A DNA stretch of 64,000 bases from Takakia lepidozioides (Eukaryota > Streptophyta > Takakiopsida > Takakiales > Takakiaceae), in assembly GCA_030704615.1 (NCBI GenBank), contig CM060733.1:20646001-20710000 (forward strand), given 5' to 3'. The position numbers were made by a program, and so were the translations under genes. Each line of letters begins with the position of its first letter. Positions within the stretch are counted from its first letter, which is position 1. The notes under the pieces were generated by a model. It was not told the DNA's origin, ran no database searches, and worked only from the letters and a program-made list of their open reading frames with translations. This document shows, piece by piece, positions 10,278-20,926 of the stretch.

Positions 10278-13200
10278 ATGGGTGCCAAGTTACATAACAT
10301 GCCCGCAACAGGATCTACTCCTCTGCTTTCATCATTTGTTAACAAATTCTCCAGGCCGGGCATTTCAGTCACTGTTTTGCATGTATATCATCATTGTTTC
10401 CCTTTCCTTTTTCCTTGGCGACTTGGGGGTCGTGGAGGTTATGTCAATCAGTTTCTCTTTCTGCTGCTGTGGGAGAGCTTACCGGCAAGACGGAGAGAGA
10501 AACACAGAATATGATGTCTTCGTACATTTTGGGTTTCTTGCCATTTTGGGTATGTATGTATGTGAGAGTATTTGTCTGTCATTCCCTGGGTTAGCAGTCT
10601 TGGTAGAGTGTTGCTATCATAGAATCGCAGAGGCGTCGTTGATGACGTAACCCATCAGGTATAATTCTCTTAGACTCCAAGGGTGGCCTATGGGATGTCG
10701 TGTGAATGATCCGAACGGGGTCTACTCTTCATCATGTGTGTTGTCACTTGATTCTAAACGACTTTTTGTATTGGGCAGGGCTGTCAGGCCGGGACGATGA
10801 TGGAAAAGAGCTCAAGGCCTTCGCAAGGCTCTCGAAGAAATTTTTTTGTGGCTTGTTGCCATGAGAATGAAGCAGCTTCTGGAGAAAAGAACAGGCAGGG
10901 GAACCGTGTAAGTTCAAGATGCAAAATCCAAGGTCCTATGCGTCTGCTTGGAACATGAACATCGTCTGCCCATTTGGGTGTTTGAATCTTGAGGATTTGT
11001 ACCAGACCTGTAAGCTCTCCAATTTAGAAAATGTACAACCTTTTGAATCTCAAATATGGCATATAGGCGTTGACAAAACAAAACTATGCTGCACTGCGCA
11101 GCTGGTCATCAATCTCTCTCAGAACTCCCTCCTCCTGGTCTGGCTGGACTCTTTGCAGAAAATGGTGGAAAATTTTGTGTTTAGAGTCCACTTCACAGCA
11201 TTAATGGAACTTCCAAAACCACATGTGGTTGATGTAATCTTGGAACTGATGGTGTGTGTGGACCTGTTGGTGTAGAGCAATGGGGGAAGAAGGCATTGGA
11301 GGGCATGGGAGAGTGCAGCAGCGGGGGCCATGTTGGGAGCAACCATATGCACTTCCTGTCTTTCATTGCCTGCACTTGCAGATTTCCTCGTATGCCCAGC
11401 ACCATTTTCAATCAAACTATTGCACAATAGCATTTTGCATGCAATATTGTGATGGCACCTTGTGGACTCCGATCAATAGTTCGGCAGTTTCAAGTGCTGT
11501 GGAGACTTTGCATGAACATGTATGCCTTTCCTGTTCTCTCTGAACTTGACTATGGTGTTCTCAAGTCGAGGGCAGAGTCCTCTGGCATATCAGACCTTCC
11601 GGAGCCAGACGTTGCATTTGAATATATCAAAGACCTGAAACTCAACCAGACACTTCCAAAGTGCTGGCTAAGAGCTGCTGTTGGTTGGACCACTGGGCAA
11701 GTTACAGTGGGGTTGAGTGTTGACTTGAAGGAGATTGAACTAGGAGCCATGATGTTTAAATAGCTGCAGCTGCTGTGGTCATTTTCCTCAGCCATAAGTC
11801 TGTGGTTGCTTTGCCACATTTAAGTGCACAGAGAGATGTTTTCATTAGATCTAGACAGACAGAGAGGCAGAAAACATACCCATGTACTTCTTGCGCTGGT
11901 CTTACGGCCCCACCTACTGTGCACAAATTTACTGTGAAGGGTGGTGTTTCTGAGGACGAAAGAGGATAGCAGCTATTTCAATATTGTACTGCCTTGCTAC
12001 TGCACAGATGCATTGGGCTTGTGGTTCGCTAACTGGATGATTAGGTTGCTGGAATCATAGAAAATGGTTTTCTTAACTGGTGAACAATTTGACCCAGAAA
12101 GATATAATTGTTCACTTTGGTGATGACCTTGCAAGAAACTTGTGTAACTCTCCAGAGCCAATGCTCTATTTGGGAGGTTTAGCTTCAGCCTAGGTGTTTA
12201 AGAAAAGAGATTCTATAACTTGCACAGGCAACACAAAGTGCTTATGGAACAAGAAAGCACTAGAAAACCAGTCTAAGGAAAGAGGACAGTAGATGCATCC
12301 TGATAAATCTTCGCTATTGAAATATTGATTCTTTCTGACTCAGAAGTGGGGTGGGAGTGCACTATGCAGAGCTATGATCATGCAGACATGCGTGGTGCTG
12401 ACCTTTCAGGCAAAGACCTACATGGTGCTGTCTTTGCAGGTATGCGATCATTGATCTTTTCTTCTCAATTCTACCACCTCCTTTACCATATTTATTTTTT
12501 GACATCTGTGAACTCCAACTGAAGTTGTTAATCATCGAAGGCCTCCAGTGGGTTTCTTGAAACAATGGGTCAGTGGCATGCTGTGCTACTATCAAAGAAC
12601 ACCCTCTATAAGTTGAAATCTCGACATGGAGTATTGAACATGAAAATGTTGGTCTATGCAGGACTTAAACCCAAACTTATGACTACACTGAGCACTGTGA
12701 TTGGGGAGAAATAGAGAGACGTGATCAATTCTCCGAGCACCATGTGGCTATGGAACTTTGCCTATAACTTGACCTGATGGACAAGATTTCCTAAATATTC
12801 TAGCCGGTTTGTGAGGTTTCCACCATCAGGGCATGAGAAGTAGCCTAAAATCCCTATAAGGCTTGCCCAAAGTGAACAGCTACTGTAGTAATGGTTTTCT
12901 AAGCCTCAACCTAAGAGGTGCAATTGTCATCAATATTAGAAAGCATAAGGTTGATACCAGTATTGCTAATGTGTGCCCTACAGGTTTGACACATGTGGCT
13001 CTGATTGCACCGCCAGTCACACTTAGTAGGAGGAGAAGAGAGAGAGAGAGAGTACTCGCAAGCATCATCAACGGACATAGCAAGGTCTGAGATGTGGGTT
13101 CAGCATGTGACTGCAGGCAGATCAAACTGAAGGGGTCAAACATGGATGGCACCACCGATACTTTTGCAGGCTTTCAGGGTGGGGACATGCAAGACACCAG

Positions 13201-14321
13201 CTGGTCTCTTTCTCACTCTCTTAGGATTGTCACACAAGATAAGGTCAAGTGGAATATTAGATCATGATTCAAAATGACAGTTCAACGTGCTTTGATTTTT
13301 TCCTGGGGTTATTCCTATTTCTTTTCTTGAAACCATTTCGTTCTTGATGGTGATAAGCACTCAATGATGAAATGGTAGCAAAACGGCTTTTGGCTCTCTT
13401 TTCTCAATATTCCAAAGCAGGCATATCCACTGGGAATTGTATGGTGCATTCCTATGTGCATATTAGTATACCCAGGCCCCTTCCAAACCCCCTGCCCACA
13501 CTAGCATGAAATCCAACTTCAGTGTCTTCTCATCCGATACAGGGAGTTGTCATACAGCAGGACATGAGATCAGATGGTATTGTGGTCAGCCCTGTCATGG
13601 GTCAATGCCCCTACGGTGGTGGGCAAGGAGTACCTCACAGAAAATTATGAGGTGTGGGATTGATGGTGACAGGGTGCGAGCGCTAGCAGATCGTGTGGTG
13701 TTCCGGGAGGCAAATTTACAAAATGGTACACCCTCCTTATTTCTATCCCGTCTTGATTTACATGCAAACCTATCATTTTATCCATTCTTTATTTGATCAT
13801 CTGCTTCTCTTTGTGTTCTAACATGGGTATTGCTCGACTCACTCCGTCTGTTGTGCGTCGTTCTTTGAGGTTCCCATGGACATTGTGAAGTTCCTTTCCT
13901 CTCCTTTGTTTTCACTAAAGCGGACCAAGTTTTTCTGTTGGGTGCATGCAGCCAACTTCACAAATGCAATACTGAATGGCTCCCAGTTTGACGGTAACCT
14001 TTCTGTCTCCATACTTCAGCTTGTGATCTGCCTGTGTGGCTGTTCTTGTGATTGCTATGCACTTCTGTTATGCGCTGCTGTGCTTCTGCAGACCATTTCT
14101 TCCTTCACTTGTTGTTGAGAACTAAATATGGAAGGCTGTAGCCACACACATTCGTGTTGTACAGCTTCAAATTGTGATTTTCATTTACAGGGGCAGATAT
14201 CACTGGAGCAGATTTCACTGATGCGCTTATGGATAATTATCAGCGGTTGAAGATGTGCAAGAAAGCTAAGGGCACTAACCCTACTACAGGTGTGGAGACC
14301 CGAGAGAGTTTGTTTTGTTAG
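10278..14321 (+). CDS. Thylakoid-lumen pentapeptide-repeat protein (multi-exon)
   Basis: Proposed exons are 10278-10382, 10779-10907, 11276-11389, 12370-12439, 13687-13725, 13952-13993 and 14191-14321, all with GT-AG borders. The first three are phase 0 and the last three introns are phase 1. Exons 1-2 give a Ser/Arg-rich stroma-targeting region. Exon 3 carries a twin arginine (GGRRHWRAW) and a hydrophobic stretch ending LPALA-D, a Tat-type lumen-transfer signal with an AxA cleavage site. Exons 4-7 encode pentapeptide repeats: HADMRGADLSGKDLHG, REANLQN then ANFTNAILNGSQFDG, and ADITGADFTDALMDN. They finish with the lumen-family ending CKKAKGTNPTTGVETRESLF-C. Pentapeptide repeats form a right-handed beta-helix; the role of the plant lumen members is not settled. 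At least one exon is probably missing between 11390 and 12369. A second may be missing between exons 4 and 5, because the repeat register breaks there. Confidence is high for the 3' half and moderate for exons 1-2. Confidence 0.75.
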
Positions 14322-15674
14322 ACTCATTATTGCAAGTCTCAAGTCTCTCTAAAGATTATTTGTGGAGTTAAGAGGAGTGGTTATGACAAGATCACACCCC
14401 CAAACTGAGACTGACTGTTCTGTAGGCTTGAAAATTTTCCTAGAAATAAGGAAGAACCTGGGTGCAGAGTGCTCCTTTGTTAGCAAAAGTTCAATATGGA
14501 ATGTTTGACACTTACCGTTGTGCTATGAATGAAATAGACTAAGCACATCTCCTACATAAATAGTGAATGACGGAGACAAGTTTTAAATCATGAAACATAC
14601 TACGGGAAAGTGGACTATGCCGATATACAACAGTTTATTTGGTAAGTTCATACATGACTTTCCTGCTGCTGTACACTGATAATTTCATCAAATGATACAT
14701 CAGGAAAAAGATCGCCACACATGTTGCCACAACTATAGCAAGACTCCACCTTGATTTGTTCTTGAACGCCTGCACTAAGGCAAAGGACCCAGTTTGTGAC
14801 AATGCGCTTATCTGAATACCATCTACACCATAAGATGGAACTCAATGCAATTATGTTGTTTAGAAGTCAATAGTGCTAACAGCATAGTGCAGAGTATGGT
14901 ACACTCTACTTACCCTTACAAACCGATCCATAGTTCCTGACAGTACCCTCTCGAGGAATCCATATCATTTCCCTGCAGTTTGCCAATGTGCATACATTTG
15001 GCAATCATGCTACACAATTGAACAGTGAAACAAGGGAATAAATCACATCATAGATATAGACCTCACACTGTAGGCATACAAGTCCAGTCATCCCACCACC
15101 CGCCTGCTGAAGAGCTCACTCTCAAATCTGCAAGCAAGTAGAAAATGGAGGGTAGAGGACAAGGACCATACGATCCAGCATGCGGTTTTGGCTGTCCCAC
15201 CTCCTCGTGAATGTCCGTTTTCAAGTGGAACACCCTCACATCTGTGGTGTTATTGAGCAAATCGAGTATTTGCTTACCCAAACACAAGCCTCCATAAGAA
15301 GACAGCTCGAGTCTCTAGCGACAAAAGTTATAACCACAAAATATGATCCTAGTCTTAACGCAACTGTGTCTTGCACACTCCGAGAACACACGAACAAACA
15401 CCAAACATGAGCAATTTGGGAAGCTGAGAAAAGCAAAGTTCATCATATCTCATGCTGCAGATTCATCATAGTATAAATAACAGATTGCTCATTGTTCCTG
15501 CATTCTGTTCACAAAAGTCGTCACTAGTAGTGTGGAGCAAAAACAAAGCTCTAGATTTATTCTACCGACGACTGAAGGTCGGAGACTAGTTTAGCGTAGA
15601 GCAGGAATAGGGTGCCATAGTGCCACGTCGTCGCCACGCCATCGTCGTCAGCCACGTCATCTTCGTCATGTCTT
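14322..15674. other. Spacer, no gene recognised
   Basis: The first few hundred bases probably hold the 3' UTR of the pentapeptide-repeat gene. The frames between 14648 and 15436 are short and unidentified. Confidence 0.45.
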
Positions 15675-16685
15675 TTGGACGTGCCAACAAAACCAAAAAC
15701 TCAAGCTGCGGTGTTTCATGGACAGAGCAGGGGTAGCACCTCCACCATCACTACTACTGCTTTTGAAACAAGACCAAGAGAGCTAGTCAATAGGAACCCT
15801 TCGAGTGCCTGTGAGGATGTGAGGGCACTCTGTAAGGAAGGACGACTAAAGAGGCGCTGCGCATTGTGAACCAAGGAGGCGATTGGGCACACCAAAAGCT
15901 CACCCCAAACAAGGTGACATTCGTCTGCGTTCTTCGTGCGTGTGGGAGCCTCCAAGCTCTTGAAAAGGGCACAGAGGTACATGCTAACATCATCAAAGCT
16001 GTAATTGGGTCAGATATCATTCTGGAGACAGCCCTTACTTTCATGTATGCTAAATGTAGAAGCGTTAAGGAAGCGCGGAAAGTGTTTGACAATATGACTC
16101 AACAAGATGTGGTCTCTTGGAACGCCATGATCGCGAAATATGCTCAGCATGGGTATGATAGGGAGGCTCTGGAGATCTATGAGAAAATGGTACTGGAAGG
16201 GGTGATACCCGACAGGGTCACGTTTACGTGTGTGCTCAGCGTGTGCCTGGAAAAGGGCAAAGAGGCCCATGCTCACATCATCAAAACTGGATTTTTGCAA
16301 GACATCTTTCTGGAGACTGCCGTTGTCGAAATGTATGCCAAATGTGGAAGCATGAAGGATGCACTGGAAGTATTTGACAAAATGGCTGAACGGGATGTGA
16401 TTTCCTGGAACGTCATGCCCAGCAGGGTTGTGGCACAGAGGCCATTAAAATCTAGGATAGAATCCAACATGAAGGTTGATGCCCGACATGGCCACATTCA
16501 TTTGTGTTCTCAATGCTTGTGCCAGCATGGTGGCCCTGCAGAAGGGTAAAGAGATCCATGCTGACATTATCAAAGCTGGAATTCCGTCATGTACTCATTG
16601 GGAGACTGCCCTTGTTAACATGTATGCCACATGTGGGAGTGTAAGGGAGGCCTGTTGTGTGTGCCTTCTACGCTCATCTCTGTAA
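15675..16685 (+). pseudogene. PPR pseudogene (PLS class, truncated)
   Basis: This is a broken relative of the PPR gene at 20.9-23.0 kb. The N-terminal part (15675-15869) shares the plan Thr-rich start, TTTAF, then CEDVRALCKEGRLK, matching GDVRILCKGGQLK in the intact copy. It then changes frame at about 15866. P-L-S motifs follow, e.g. DVVSWNAMIAKYAQHGYDRE, EVHANIIKA and LETAVVEMYAKCGSMKDA. One L motif has lost about ten residues after CVLSVC. A second frame change near 16476 leads to ATFICVLNACASMVALQKG and ALVNMYATCGSVREA, and then the sequence stops. Only about three triplets remain and there is no E or DYW region. PPR proteins bind organelle RNA; this copy cannot encode one. Confidence 0.85.
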
Positions 16686-17016
16686 ATGCTGTGTATTCAG
16701 CTGGAATGCCTATGACGAGTAGGCCTTGTGATGGTACATTTGCTGAATGCCCAAAAGGCTGCATCTCTAAGTGCTGGGCACACCCTGGCGACATCCCATG
16801 GGCCCTTGTGGCCCTCTGTGGACAAAATCAAGTCCATTTCTTGTTTCCATCTCTCCATAGAATTCTGGTGCTGTCCTTCCAGTTGGTGACCAGAATGACA
16901 TAGTTTAATTTAGTCTAATATAGTAATCAGAGTTTACTAGGGTCTGACATTTGATATGCAGATGTTGATTTTCCACTTCCTTTGTATGTAGCTTGTTCAA
17001 GTACCGCAATGTGCAG

Positions 17017-17534
17017 GTGAACAAGCCATATCTTCCATTAGCTTCGGGTGAATATTCTTTAGCCACTGGGATAGCATCGGTGGCCATCTCTGCTGCCTTG
17101 GTACAGTCATCAACCATGCCTTTTCAATTTGTGTATCAGATAGCTGCTTATTGAGGCATGAAATGTTAATCTGTGACTGAAGACCTTCCAGCAGTTAATC
17201 TATGGGGCCCATTTAACGTTGTGAAGATTAATTGCCCTGGCAGAGCAGTGGAGGTAGTTAGCAGTATTGTTCAGGGTCCTCACTATTATATATAGCCAAT
17301 CTTGTTACCTTTCTTGGCACTCACTTTTCTACCCCGATGATAGACCGTTCAGGGGCTCGGTTCACTGGATGTACTGACATGAGATCTGTGTGTTGGCTGC
17401 AGAGCCTTTTCTGTAGGAGTCTATGTGGGATCAAGACCATTGCTTTGGGCTCTTACTGTCAGCCTGGTGTTGGGCACAGCAAACTCAGCCGGTGTTTTTC
17501 AGGAGCTCCTTCCTGCTTCACGACTAACGAATCA
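17017..17534 (+). pseudogene. Homogentisate prenyltransferase-like exon fragment (UbiA family)
   Basis: Two exon-like blocks resemble plant homogentisate phytyl/solanesyl transferases, plastid membrane enzymes of vitamin E and plastoquinone synthesis. Block 1, 17017-17100, follows a TGCAG acceptor, reads VNKPYLPLASGEYSLATGIA and ends at a GT donor. VNKPYLPLASGE is a strongly conserved string just after the first Asp-rich motif of the family. Block 2, about 17403-17534, reads GSRPLLWALTVSLVLGTA, matching the family's GSxPLFWALxxSFVLGTA. The reading frames of the two blocks do not join cleanly. The preceding exon with the NQxxD motif was not found, and the text after LGTA no longer resembles the family. 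A further exon-like piece at 17633-17700 (AIADGGVTLSESIEEQETTL) could be chance or a chimera. It lies just 3' of the PPR pseudogene. Most likely a gene fragment. Confidence 0.55.
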
Positions 17535-17700
17535 AGTCAGCATATATGCTCAGAGTGATGTTTTTCAAAGTTTTTACATGATTTTATTTCATGTATGCCC
17601 GGCTGCCACCTAGCAATTCATAACAACCACAGGCAATTGCCGATGGTGGTGTCACCTTGTCTGAAAGCATAGAGGAGCAAGAAACCACACTGCTAGCCCA

Positions 17701-18451
17701 GTATGTCCATGCTCTTTCTCTACCATTTCATACACGACATTCACAGATAAGAGATTTACCATCCTTCAACTGAGAACAGAAACTAGCACACCTCTGCCAT
17801 GCACCTGAGGTTATGTCCAGCAGCCAATGGTAGAACTCTGCTGAAGGCTGGGCCTACCCATGGCTTGTTTATTATTCAGAGGAGATGGTCACGCCTTTTA
17901 AGTTGGCCAACTTATTCAGGCTGATACTTGTAGCTCAACCTGCACTTTGGGCATGGTGCTATCATGGTGATCAGTTGTAGGATATATTTAGAGTCTAGCT
18001 GGTGGGAAAGTGATTGCCCGCTTGTAGATCTTTTGTGCTAAAACATTTCTCATCTCAAGAACTCTGGCATCTTAAAACACCTCGTCAGGGGTTCATCTAC
18101 ACAAATTGCACCAATGTGATGACAAGCTTTTCTTTACTGCTAACTGTGGAAATTTCTGGTTTACATTGTGAGATGATCGTATAAACCTGTTGGATTTTCA
18201 TAAAGGACATGCCATGTGGGACAGATTGGACCATGTTGATAAAGTGTTTTGGACACCTCAGCTTGCAAGTTACCTGCACACACGCACAATGAGTCTTCAA
18301 TCGCGCAGTGGGCTTAGGTGGTGAGGTGCAGCTGGTTGAAGCTCCGCTGTCCGTCCTGTGGGAAAATCACTGGACTCCATATTATATACCAATGTCTGTG
18401 TGTACCTCGCTACTGAAGTGGGGAAGTGATGAGAGGGAAGCTACACACAAA
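17701..18451. other. Spacer, no gene recognised
   Basis: Only short unidentified frames. No repeat or splice-bounded exon could be assigned. Confidence 0.4.
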
Positions 18452-18570
18452 AATTTGGCACTAGCTGGCATCCTAAAGACTTGGAGCCATTGCTTTCAAT
18501 CGCCACTAAACTACTGCAATTGCATAGGCATCCCTCCATAGCCCAACTTATGATTGTATTCCTTACCAAG
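18452..18570 (+). repeat. About 120-bp dispersed repeat, copy B
   Basis: Same-orientation relative of 3056-3178: starts TTTGGCACTAGCTGGCATCC and ends CCCAACTTATGATTGTATTC. It is not next to an inverted repeat here, so the unit moved or duplicated independently of the foldback element. Confidence 0.6.
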
Positions 18571-20251
18571 GTTCATCATTCAGAGCCAGTCTTTTGTACA
18601 TTCAACATCACTTGCCATTCATTCAACACATGTCCATGTATGTGGTAACTTATGTGACTCCAAATTTCTGCTGAATTCACTACAATAGTATGCAAGTAGT
18701 CCATGCGCATCTTGTGTGAGTGTGCTACTTCTGCATGCTGTCCCAAATTCAATCTGACATGTGACCATCTTGATTTGTTACATGTAATGTCTCCAAAGTT
18801 CAAACTCTCCTACTTACTGTATCCACCGAGATATCGTCCACGGGTTTGACTGCGAAAGAGAGATATAGCTCTATGAAGTCGTTGGCACATAAAGCGATGT
18901 AGCTTCACACCACCACTAGAATCATCACAAAACAGAGGATGCAATCTCGAAGAAACTTTTGAGCAAGGAACACCTCACTTTGGCCAACTTATTGTATGTA
19001 TCCAGTATCCACCACCGACTGAGCTATGGGGAGTCCTCAGCTGATGCCACGGGCTAGCTTTGCAAAATGCTCTCATCAACGAGGTACAATCAAAAGGCTC
19101 TCCAGGCCGTGCGCAACTCATGAGCACCGGTATCATATCGCATATGAAGAATCTAGCTCATTACAGTACCCAGGACTAACGTCCTACGGTAGCTCTTTGC
19201 CTGCTGGTCAATGTATTCCATGGGCAGGAGGCAGCTCTATAAGGCGAGTACCTGAGTTCGGAAAGTAGTACCGACATCATAATTCGTGAGTGGTGCGTGA
19301 TGTTACTCTCGAAGTTGCGAAATAGAACTGTAGCCTACGCCTAGTCTTCACTTTTGACAGGATGGAGTGATGTCCCTCGTACCAGCCTTGGTGGAGCTCG
19401 CAGCTTCACCGCAGGATGGAGCTGGAGCAGGTACAGTCCGTTTCGATTTGAAAAAATTCCGCAGAGAAAAAGCAGGTTTATGTGAATGGGATTTCTTCGC
19501 CGAGGGCTCTTCTGGGCCGGGGCTCGGACTCTGTGCTCGACCTCCCCTTCTGGCGGCTAGAACACTGAAAATCTCGGGTGCAAGCTGCTCCATTTTATTT
19601 ATAAACAGGAAGGAATGTCAAACACTCAAAACTTATGGATCCCCCCTACAACTTGAGCTCGCCGGCGGAATTTGGGAGTGACACAGAGAAATCTAGAAAT
19701 TCTACAGCAGCTCACCCCGACAAAGTGCTTAATTCAGTAACTCCAGCGAGAGACAGTGCTGGGAGAAGCTGAATCAGTCGCCTTATGAAGTGAGTAGCTT
19801 GGGGAACAAGTTCAGAAGTGTGAAGGCGTCGGGTATCAACCGTGCAGTGGCAGGAGTTGGCGTGAGGAAGACGACCTTCTAGATTTCGTTTAGTGTCGTC
19901 AGTTCAAGACATCTAACGGAAACACGGTCACAAGGTACTTGTCGTTAACAGAATCCCATCCCAGCTCTTCTCCTACGAAACCCAAGAGCCCCCACATCAC
20001 GCAGGGCCAGGCTATCGAGCAGAAATGTATGGGTGTCCAAATTGCCTATGCCGGGATCCTGACCCTTACGAGTGATGGCAATGACACCATCCCTGCCTCC
20101 AGGGGCACCTAAGAAAGGTATAGAGACGTAATCTCTGCGAACTTTTTTTTTCCCCATTTTGTGCAATTAGAAGGTGCAAAAGATCTATGTTTAGGCACTG
20201 CACTGCTCAAGCCATCAGGCCCGGGAAGTTCCTGCAGTTTCTTGCATGCAG
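18571..20251. other. Region expected to hold 5' exons of the OSB-type gene; none proven
   Basis: Two overlapping frames near 19348-19681 are open on opposite strands (81 codons minus, rich in Ser/Lys/Pro; 104 codons plus). A possible plus-strand start lies at 19368 (MSLVPALVELAA). The oligonucleotide-binding fold expected upstream of 20252 could not be recognised. A long T-run at about 20142-20154 could be part of a polypyrimidine tract. Confidence 0.3.
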
Positions 20252-20749
20252 GTCAAGCAATGAGCAAAGAGGTGCTCTGGCAGGAGTTCCTGTCAGATCC
20301 TTCACAGTGGTGGAACAACAGGTTTGACAAGGTGAGTCTATCTTCAAAGAGAATCAACAATCTCGGTTTTTACTGTTGCCAAGGTAATCTGAAAGTTCGT
20401 TGTTCCAGGTTGTGCCATGTTTTTGGCAGATACTTGGAGCTGTGGGTGGTTGTAGCCTGGATGTGCAAGGCTGTATGGTTGCTCAGCTGCCCACTGGTGC
20501 TGTTCACAGAAAAGTCCAAGATTGCCAGACTCGAGACCTGAGCGCACGAAAGAGGGCCTTTGGATCGAGGGTTGGTGGAACCCTCCTTGGGTGAAAGGAG
20601 AGCTATTTGCCATGGTACAAGAGCAACCACAACCTGGTCATGGTTTTAAAGTCCATGTACACTATGGAGCTCCAGTCCGAGAAGACAATGGGTATTGTTT
20701 TGATAATACCTTTAACAGAGACAGTGGGTACAGTTCATTGTCAAAATGA
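20252..20749 (+). CDS. OSB-type organellar single-stranded-DNA-binding protein, C-terminal exons
   Basis: Exon 20252-20331 follows a TGCATGCAG acceptor and ends at GTGAGT. Exon 20510-20749 follows TTCACAG, joins in phase 0 and ends at TGA. Together they read WQEFLSDPSQWWNNRFDK, then SPRLPDSRPERTKEGLW and NPPWVKGEL. This is the layout of the PDF motif of plant OSB proteins: W-Q-x-F-x-x-x-P-x-x-W-W-x-N-R, then a P-D-F centre, then E-A-L-W and P-x-W-V-K. OSB proteins bind single-stranded DNA in mitochondria or plastids and restrain illegitimate recombination. The central PDF reads PDS here. The N-terminal targeting peptide and OB-fold exons were not located, so this may be a 3' fragment rather than a full gene. 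It ends 178 bp before the first ATG of the PPR gene. Confidence 0.65.
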
Positions 20750-20926
20750 ATTACTGGAGTAGTTGTTAACGTGTAGAAGGAGCCGGTCTTTTGGAAAAGA
20801 TCTTTCTTTCAAGTATCTAGGAGCCTTGACATATGTTGTGTAAAGGTCTTTAACTAGAGCTTTGAGTCATGCAGGACCGCAGAGTTGAATCAGGGACAGT
20901 TGTTTAATTCAGACACCTCCACCACC

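Noticed and set aside
10258-10650. 130-codon frame as a gene
   Set aside because: It is out of frame with the transit-peptide exon proposed for the pentapeptide gene and has no motif; it is probably a chance frame.
19348-19681. Overlapping 81- and 104-codon frames on opposite strands
   Set aside because: Both stay open through a GC-rich block, a sign of compositional bias. Neither shows a domain, and the OSB OB-fold could not be read in either.
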